Shown here one piece after another: positions 5,780-9,543 of a stretch of DNA of 9,543 bases. The notes under the pieces are model-generated. The model did no database searches and was not told the DNA's origin. It was given only the letters and a program-made list of their open reading frames with translations. The DNA is from an uncultured Collinsella sp. (lineage in GTDB: Bacteria > Actinomycetota > Coriobacteriia > Coriobacteriales > Coriobacteriaceae). The stretch lies in the NCBI GenBank assembly GCA_958354105.1, contig CATWVA010000050.1:1-9543 (forward strand), written 5' to 3'. Each line of letters opens with the position of its first letter. Position 1 is the stretch's first letter. A program made the translations under genes and the position numbers.

Positions 5780-5785
5780 CTTATA
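5780..5785 (-). promoter_or_regulatory. Candidate -10 element of nagA
   Basis: TATAAG on the minus strand lies about 40 nt upstream of the nagA start, in the 61-nt gap left after the agaS terminator. The -35 position would fall in the terminator U-tract (CTTTTT at 17 bp or TTTTTG at 16 bp), a poor match, so this is tentative. No TGGT-N4-ACCA operator is visible nearby. Confidence 0.28.
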
Positions 5786-5801
5786 CCCAGCTCACGTAAA
5801 A

Positions 5802-5839
5802 CAAAAAGCGCCCGCCCGCCGTTATGAGCGGACGGGCGC
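5802..5839 (-). terminator. Intrinsic terminator of agaS
   Basis: GCGCCCG (5808-5814) pairs with CGGGCGC (5833-5839), followed inward by one mismatch and four more pairs (5816-5819 with 5828-5831). On the minus strand it is followed by TTTTTGT. It starts about 18 nt after the agaS stop codon and separates agaS from nagA as transcription units, though read-through is possible. Confidence 0.85.
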
Positions 5840-5857
5840 CCTTACAGGGGGACGCGA

Positions 5858-7024
5858 TTAAGCGGTGAAGGGGTGAATCGTCACGCCCTTAACCACGCGG
5901 TTGACCGTACCGGTGGGGCTCGGCGTATCGGGCGTGTTGCCCACGCGCACGGAGTTGAGCAGGCTGATAGCCTGAGCAAACATCACGAACGGCAGAGCAA
6001 GGTAGCCCTCGGGAAGTGCCTCGTAGCCCTTAAAGGTGAAGGACTCACCCTCATAGACGGTGGCACCTTCCTGCTGAACGGCAACGGTGTGCTGAGCGAT
6101 CTCGTCGCCACCGATCTCGTTGAGGATGTCGATGTCGTACTGACGGGTGTAGGCGTCGTTGTTGACGAACACGAAGACGAGCGTCTTATCGTCGACGAAG
6201 GACTTAGGTCCGTGACGATAGCCCATGGAGGTGTCGTAGGAAGTAGCGACCAGACCGTGAGCGAGCTCGAGGATCTTGAGCTGGCTCTCCTGGGCAAGGC
6301 CACCGAAGGAGCCAGAACCCAAGTAGGTCACGCGGTTGAAGTCGCCAGCCAGGTAATCGGCGATCTCGGGCTCACGGGAGATGACCTCCTCGCCCATCTT
6401 GGCGATGGTCTCAACCCACTCGGCCTTCTGCTCGTCAGAGGCAGTGTCGAAAATAAGGGTGGAGAGCAGGGTCATGCAGGAATAAGAACCGGTCATGGCG
6501 AAGCCCTTGTCGTTGGCGCGCGGAATGAGCAGCGTCAGCGCGTTGGGATCATCGGCAGACTCGACGGCGAGCTTGCCCTCGGGAGCGCAGGTGATGTTGA
6601 GGAACTTGACGTTGTGGACGAGCTCCTTGGCAACGGCAACGGCAGCAAGGCTCTCGGGGCTGTTGCCAGAGCGGGCAAAGGAAACCACGAGCGTGGGATC
6701 CTCGGCGCGCAGGAAGTCGCGCGGAGCGCTCACGATGTCGGTCGTGGCGATGGGCTTAAAGTCGTAGAGATCAGTGTTGCCAGCGTGACGCAGGTACGGG
6801 GCGCAGGTATCGCCAACGTAGTCGGACGTACCGGCACCGGTGAAGACAACGGACAGACGGCCCTCGCCCATAGCGCGAGCCTCGGCCAGGAAGGCCTCGA
6901 TGGCCTCCTTGTTCTCGCGATAGATGTTGAGCGTATCACGCCAAAGCTCGGGCTGCTGAGCAATCTCGGCCGTGGTGATCTGGGCGCCGAGCTCGGTGAG
7001 CTCCTCGACACTCTTCTCGAACAT
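5858..7024 (-). CDS. agaS: AgaS family sugar-phosphate isomerase/deaminase (tandem SIS domains)
   Basis: The 388-residue product is predicted to convert galactosamine-6-phosphate to tagatose-6-phosphate plus ammonia in the cytoplasm. Two SIS domains are visible. The first carries GAGTSDYVG (63-71), SFARSGNSPES (115-125) and FLNITC; the second carries YLGSGSFGGLAQES (234-247) and the AgaS-typical SMGYRHGPKSF. DKGFAMTGSYSCM (172-184), NNDAYTRQYD, and the C-terminal GNTPDTPSPTGTVNRVVKGV are close to the known AgaS pattern, separating it from GlmS and from NagB. The length is typical. ATG 7024 has GAGAGG about 9 nt upstream. It is monocistronic by its terminator and has a well-placed operator over its promoter. 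It links NagA (substrate supply) and LacC (product use), both encoded to its left. Confidence 0.94.
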   Translation of the reverse strand: MFEKSVEELTELGAQITTAEIAQQPELWRDTLNIYRENKEAIEAFLAEARAMGEGRLSVVFTGAGTSDYVGDTCAPYLRHAGNTDLYDFKPIATTDIVSAPRDFLRAEDPTLVVSFARSGNSPESLAAVAVAKELVHNVKFLNITCAPEGKLAVESADDPNALTLLIPRANDKGFAMTGSYSCMTLLSTLIFDTASDEQKAEWVETIAKMGEEVISREPEIADYLAGDFNRVTYLGSGSFGGLAQESQLKILELAHGLVATSYDTSMGYRHGPKSFVDDKTLVFVFVNNDAYTRQYDIDILNEIGGDEIAQHTVAVQQEGATVYEGESFTFKGYEALPEGYLALPFVMFAQAISLLNSVRVGNTPDTPSPTGTVNRVVKGVTIHPFTA

Positions 7025-7063
7025 TTCTAATACCTCTCTCTAGAAGTAATCCTCTGACGTGCA

Positions 7064-7092
7064 ATTATACACTTCAGTTGGTTATCTGGTAG
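7064..7092 (-). promoter_or_regulatory. Probable promoter of agaS
   Basis: A perfect TATAAT lies on the minus strand at 7069-7064, 39 nt before the agaS ATG. The -35 at 16-18 bp falls at about 7086-7093 (for example CTACCA) and is a poor match, as often found at activated or tightly repressed promoters. Transcription would start near 7057. Confidence 0.6.
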
Positions 7093-7103
7093 TAACCAGT
7101 TAA
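7082..7103. promoter_or_regulatory. Probable GntR/UTRA operator (DasR/NagR-like)
   Basis: The core CTGGT-AGTA-ACCAG (7086-7099) is an inverted repeat with a 4-bp centre; flanking TTA/TAA (7082-7084 with 7101-7103) extends it across one mismatched pair. The TGGT-N4-ACCA geometry is that of operators bound by DasR and related HutC/UTRA-type GntR regulators of amino-sugar genes. It covers the -35 region of the agaS promoter, so binding should block RNA polymerase. The candidate regulator is encoded immediately upstream (7139-7870). Confidence 0.72.
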
Positions 7104-7138
7104 ATGCAAAGAATCACCATATGGAAACGATGCGGACA

Positions 7139-7870
7139 CTAGTTGCTACGCTGGTGGTAAACCTTGTATTTAAACTGATCGGCACGAGCAACCGAGAGTG
7201 TATACTCCACAACCTCGTTTGACTCGTTATACGTAGTCCTGACCAAATCGAGCACAGGCGAGCCCTCGACAATTCCCAAAAGGTGGGCGTCGGTGGGACG
7301 GGCTATGCTCGCATAGAACTCCTCTTCAGCCACGCGTATCTTTTGCTGAAAGTCTTGCTCAATCACATCGTAAAGCGGCTTGCGCTCCAGCAGCGGTCGC
7401 TTTAGGGACAGAAATTGACGAACCGGTAGATAGCTGCGTTCGACCATCATGGGCATGTTGTCGGCAGAACGAAGGCGCTTGAGCTTAAAAATGCGATCAC
7501 CGATACGTAATCCCATATGCTCGGCCAGATTCTTATCGGCCTCCATCTCGCAAAAATCGAGAATCGTGGTCTCGGGGTCGCGACCCATCGCGCGCATCTG
7601 CTCGGTAAAGCTGTAGGACTGCATAAGATTGGTTGCCTTTGCCGAACGGTCGGTCACAAAGGTACCGCGACCGTGCTGCCGAACCACCAGTCCTAAACGC
7701 TCCAGTTCCTGCAGAGCCAGGCGTACCGTAGTGCGCGAGAGACCATAGCGCTCCGAAAGTTCGCGCTCGGAAGGAATCATGTCACCGGCGCGATATTCAT
7801 GGTCAATCTTTTCGGTCAGAATATCGACCAGCTGATCGTACAGCGGTTGCTTGCGCGCTCCGATCGCCAT
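7139..7870 (-). CDS. GntR-family transcriptional regulator, HutC/UTRA type
   Basis: The 243-residue product has an N-terminal winged helix (about residues 8-75), with PSERELSERYGLSRTTVR (33-50) and LGLVVRQHGRGTFV as the recognition helix and wing. From about residue 90 comes a UTRA ligand-binding domain (MQSYSFTEQMRAMGR onward to YTLSVARADQFKYKV). Such proteins (NagR/YvoA, DasR) bind amino-sugar phosphates and release their operators. A TTG at 7891 is in frame, but ATG 7870 is chosen because GGAGG lies 5 nt upstream. The gene has its own promoter and lies between the PTS operon terminator and agaS. It probably represses agaS through the palindrome at 7082-7103, and perhaps itself. The inducer is inferred to be GalNAc-6-P, GalN-6-P or GlcNAc-6-P; the sequence does not decide. 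Confidence 0.92.
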   Translation of the reverse strand: MAIGARKQPLYDQLVDILTEKIDHEYRAGDMIPSERELSERYGLSRTTVRLALQELERLGLVVRQHGRGTFVTDRSAKATNLMQSYSFTEQMRAMGRDPETTILDFCEMEADKNLAEHMGLRIGDRIFKLKRLRSADNMPMMVERSYLPVRQFLSLKRPLLERKPLYDVIEQDFQQKIRVAEEEFYASIARPTDAHLLGIVEGSPVLDLVRTTYNESNEVVEYTLSVARADQFKYKVYHQRSN

Positions 7871-7892
7871 CCTATCCTCCCTTTTGCTCAAA

Positions 7893-7907
7893 CTAGGCTA
7901 CTACCTT
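7893..7907. promoter_or_regulatory. Degenerate operator-like site in the regulator's leader
   Basis: On the minus strand this reads AAGGTAGTAGCCTAG. It shares the core GGTAGTA-N-CC with the agaS operator (7086-7099, read on plus) but has weaker outer arms. It lies about 5 nt downstream of the predicted start of the regulator transcript, where bound protein would hinder elongation. This suggests weak autoregulation; it is an inference. Confidence 0.35.
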
Positions 7908-7918
7908 GGGTGTTTAGC

Positions 7919-7948
7919 ATTATCTGTCTGCCACACCCGAATCATCAA
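7919..7948 (-). promoter_or_regulatory. Probable promoter of the GntR-family regulator
   Basis: On the minus strand TTGATG (7948-7943) and GATAAT (7924-7919) are spaced by 18 bp. Both match the sigma-70-type consensus at four to five positions. Transcription would start near 7912, giving a leader of about 40 nt that carries GGAGG before the ATG. Confidence 0.6.
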
Positions 7949-7950
7949 GA

Positions 7951-7988
7951 AAACAAAAGCCGCGCGCTCTTTCGAGCACGCGGCTTTT
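7951..7988 (-). terminator. Intrinsic terminator of the PTS operon
   Basis: AAAAGCCGCG (7955-7964) pairs with CGCGGCTTTT (7979-7988) over 10 bp, then one mismatch and GCTC/GAGC (7966-7969 with 7974-7977) around a TTTC loop. On the minus strand the stem ends in CTTTTGTTTTC, a good U-tract. It could also act on the plus strand, but no plus gene ends here. It insulates the regulator gene from the PTS genes. Confidence 0.9.
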
Positions 7989-8000
7989 AACATACACATG

Positions 8001-8047
8001 GCTTAAGGGGTCGGGGTGTGAGCCGCGTAGGGACACACCCCTCAAGC
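8001..8047 (-). other. Hairpin just after the IID stop codon
   Basis: GGGGTGTG (8013-8020) and CACACCCC (8034-8041) form an 8-bp stem around a 13-nt loop. Flanking GCTTAAG (8001-8007) and CTCAAGC (8041-8047) can pair beyond a bulge; on the minus-strand RNA the single odd position becomes a U-G wobble. No T-run follows, so it is not an intrinsic terminator by itself. With the true terminator 12 nt further on, it makes a tandem-hairpin 3' end that may protect the PTS mRNA. Confidence 0.5.
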
Positions 8048-8054
8048 TAGAGCC

Positions 8055-9137
8055 TTACCAGATGCTCGGCCAGAGACCAAGCGGGCCAGCGCCCAGGATG
8101 CCGAGGACGAAGAGCAGCAGAATGCCCTTGGTCGGGGTCCAGCTGTGCTTAGCGAACATGTAGTAAAGCAGCAGCGTAAGCATAAGCGGGACGAGCTTCG
8201 GGACGATGGTGTTGAGGGTGTCGGCAACAGAGAAGTTGACCGGATCCTCGGTGACGGTAGCGTAGGTCACGGACTCCATGCCGTTGCCCAGATCGGCGAC
8301 GCCGCACTTGACCTCGTTGCCGTCGGCATCGACGGCGGTGAGGGCGTTGCCGTCCTCATCGGTCATGGCGATGGTACCGGCCTCAGCGGTCTCGGTATCG
8401 ATGCCCTCCATACCGGTGAAGTTCTCGGCCTCCTTCTCGGAGACGATCACGGTAGTAGGGGCAAGGCCACGGGTGGTGCCGTTGGGGATCTGGAGGTTGA
8501 TCTGGGTGCCACCCATGGTGACGACCAGGCAACCGACGACGAAGACGCCCATGATGGAAGCGGCACGCGTGAAGGCCTGCATGTTGGCGGTCAGAGCGTC
8601 AATAGCGCTGGTGCCAAGCTTGTAGGACCAATTCATGAGCCAGAAGCGCAGAGCGAACTGGACGACGTTGAAGATCACCAGGAAGATGATCGGCGCAGCG
8701 GCGTTGCCGTTGATGGCCATGTTGGAGGTGATGCCGGCCGTGATAGGCACGAGCGTCAGCCAGAACAGGGCGTCACCGATACCACCGAGCGGGCCCATTG
8801 CGGCGACGCGGACGGCGCGGATCGTGGGGATGTCAACCTTGTTCTGCTCGAGCGAAAGCACGATACCCATAACAAAGGTGACGAGGAACGGGTGAGTGTT
8901 GAAGAACTCCAGGTTGTGGCTCATGGAAGCCGCGAGGTCGTTCTTGTTGGTGTGGATCTTCTCCAGACCGGGGATGATGGAGTAGAGCCAACCGGCGGCC
9001 TGCATACGCTCGTAGTTGAACGAGGCCTGCAGGAAGCAGGAGCGCCAGGCCATCTTGTTGAGGGTCTTCTGGTCGAGCTGCGGAGCAGGAGTAAGATCCT
9101 CGTAGTGCTCCGGGATCACATACTCATTAGATGCCAT
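8055..9137 (-). CDS. PTS mannose/fructose/sorbose/GalNAc-family component IID, with large insert
   Basis: The 360-residue product is the IID membrane subunit that, with IIC, moves the sugar while IIB phosphorylates it. Family landmarks: RSCFLQASFNYERMQAAGW (32-50), YSIIPGLEKIHTNK, HNLEFFNTHPF (74-84) and MGPLGGIGDALFW (114-126). Hydrophobic membrane segments lie at about 125-170, 193-210 and 311-350. Relatives are usually about 270-305 residues; here a hydrophilic acidic stretch, about 212-305, lies between the last membrane segments. The frame is open to 9170, but ATG 9137 is chosen because GGAGGTGA sits about 8 nt upstream. It overlaps the IIC stop by 11 nt, which suggests translational coupling. 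The substrate is probably GalNAc or another amino sugar by context; mannose is possible. Confidence 0.92.
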   Translation of the reverse strand: MASNEYVIPEHYEDLTPAPQLDQKTLNKMAWRSCFLQASFNYERMQAAGWLYSIIPGLEKIHTNKNDLAASMSHNLEFFNTHPFLVTFVMGIVLSLEQNKVDIPTIRAVRVAAMGPLGGIGDALFWLTLVPITAGITSNMAINGNAAAPIIFLVIFNVVQFALRFWLMNWSYKLGTSAIDALTANMQAFTRAASIMGVFVVGCLVVTMGGTQINLQIPNGTTRGLAPTTVIVSEKEAENFTGMEGIDTETAEAGTIAMTDEDGNALTAVDADGNEVKCGVADLGNGMESVTYATVTEDPVNFSVADTLNTIVPKLVPLMLTLLLYYMFAKHSWTPTKGILLLFVLGILGAGPLGLWPSIW

Positions 9138-9543
9138 CTTCGAAGTCACCTCCGTCAGAAACAGCTGCACCCTTCAGCTCGGTCTGCTGCTGGAAGTCCC
9201 AGAAAGCGATGCCGAAGCCGATGAGAGCGAGGATGAGCAGAGCAGGGGTTGCCAGAGAATCGTTGGCAACGGTGATGAGCGCGAGGCCAAAGCCCATGAG
9301 GAAGAAGCCCCACATATCGCGGTTCATCATAACCTTGAGCAGGACGGCGAAGCCGACGAAGCGCATCATGCCGCCTGCAGCGGAGAGACCGGTCTGCAGC
9401 CAAGTCGGGATGGCGGAAGCGATGGTCTGACCGATGGTAGCGCCAGCGATGAAGAACAGGGTGACGACGACAGCGAAGATCAGGCCGAGCAGAGCCATGG
9501 CGAAGTAGTTCAGACGCTCGATACCCTTGGTGTCGGCGTTGTG
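9127..9543 (-). CDS. PTS mannose-family component IIC (C-terminal part, cut by window edge)
   Basis: The frame is open to the right edge and gives 138 C-terminal residues starting HNADTKGIERLNYFAMALLG; ATG 9498 is internal, not the true start. Hydrophobic segments follow: about residues 14-38 (ALLGLIFAVVVTLFFIAGATIG), a stretch around MMRFVGFAVLLKVMM, then FFLMGFGLALITVAND and LATPALLILALIGFGIAF. The tail is polar and acidic (GAAVSDGGDFEDGI). The KGIERLNY motif before a membrane helix and the IIC-IID order are standard for mannose-family PTS operons (ManY/AgaW/SorA type). It forms the main translocation channel with IID. IIB and IIA should lie to the right or elsewhere; they are not in this window. 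Confidence 0.9.
   Translation of the reverse strand, partial: HNADTKGIERLNYFAMALLGLIFAVVVTLFFIAGATIGQTIASAIPTWLQTGLSAAGGMMRFVGFAVLLKVMMNRDMWGFFLMGFGLALITVANDSLATPALLILALIGFGIAFWDFQQQTELKGAAVSDGGDFEDGI

Noticed and set aside
5873..7030. Long plus-strand open frame (385 codons) opposite agaS
   Set aside because: Mirror frame of a well-supported gene in GC-rich DNA; low-complexity Gly/Val/Leu-rich product with no family features.
8145..9224. Long plus-strand open frame (359 codons) opposite IID
   Set aside because: Antisense shadow; very Gly/Asp/His/Arg-rich product and no start signals.
1..9543. CRISPR array, transposase, integrase or toxin-antitoxin pair
   Set aside because: No regularly spaced repeats beyond the two CCCTAGGG copies and no protein of these families recognised on either strand.

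Overview
The window looks like a chromosomal segment from a fairly high-GC, Gram-positive, sugar-fermenting gut anaerobe. Protein style, codon use and gene mix suggest a Coriobacteriia member such as Collinsella; this is an inference from familiarity, not a database match. Most of it is a catabolic locus for N-acetylgalactosamine/galactosamine-type amino sugars, read on the minus strand from the right edge leftwards.

Left part (1-1200): a tRNA-Thr(CGU) gene with its own promoter and a strong terminator, then an AT-richer, gene-poor accessory stretch. That stretch holds an unrecognised 121-aa ORF and, just before it, an ORF that one TC-repeat unit keeps out of frame with it. It ends in a cluster of CCCTAGGG-centred palindromes, part of which is the minus-strand terminator of the sugar locus.

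Middle (1200-5860), minus strand: a YhcH-family putative sugar anomerase, a 43-codon 3' remnant of a second nagA gene, a LacC-type tagatose-6-phosphate kinase and a LacX-like aldose 1-epimerase form one probable transcript. A plus-strand flavodoxin-like gene with its own terminator interrupts the locus. Next is an intact N-acetylhexosamine-6-phosphate deacetylase (nagA).

Right part (5860-9543), minus strand: the AgaS sugar isomerase/deaminase, a GntR/UTRA-family regulator, and mannose-family PTS subunits IID (complete) and IIC (cut by the window edge). A palindrome of the DasR/NagR type (TGGT-N4-ACCA) overlaps the agaS promoter, and a weaker copy lies in the regulator's own leader.

Together this suggests: a PTS imports and phosphorylates the amino sugar; NagA removes the acetyl group; AgaS deaminates and isomerises galactosamine-6-phosphate to tagatose-6-phosphate; LacC makes tagatose-1,6-bisphosphate. 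The aldolase and PTS IIA/IIB are not in the window. I see no CRISPR array, transposase or clearly novel defence system. The most unusual items are the nagA remnant, the large acidic insert in IID, the possible repeat-driven frameshift, and the duplicated palindromes.
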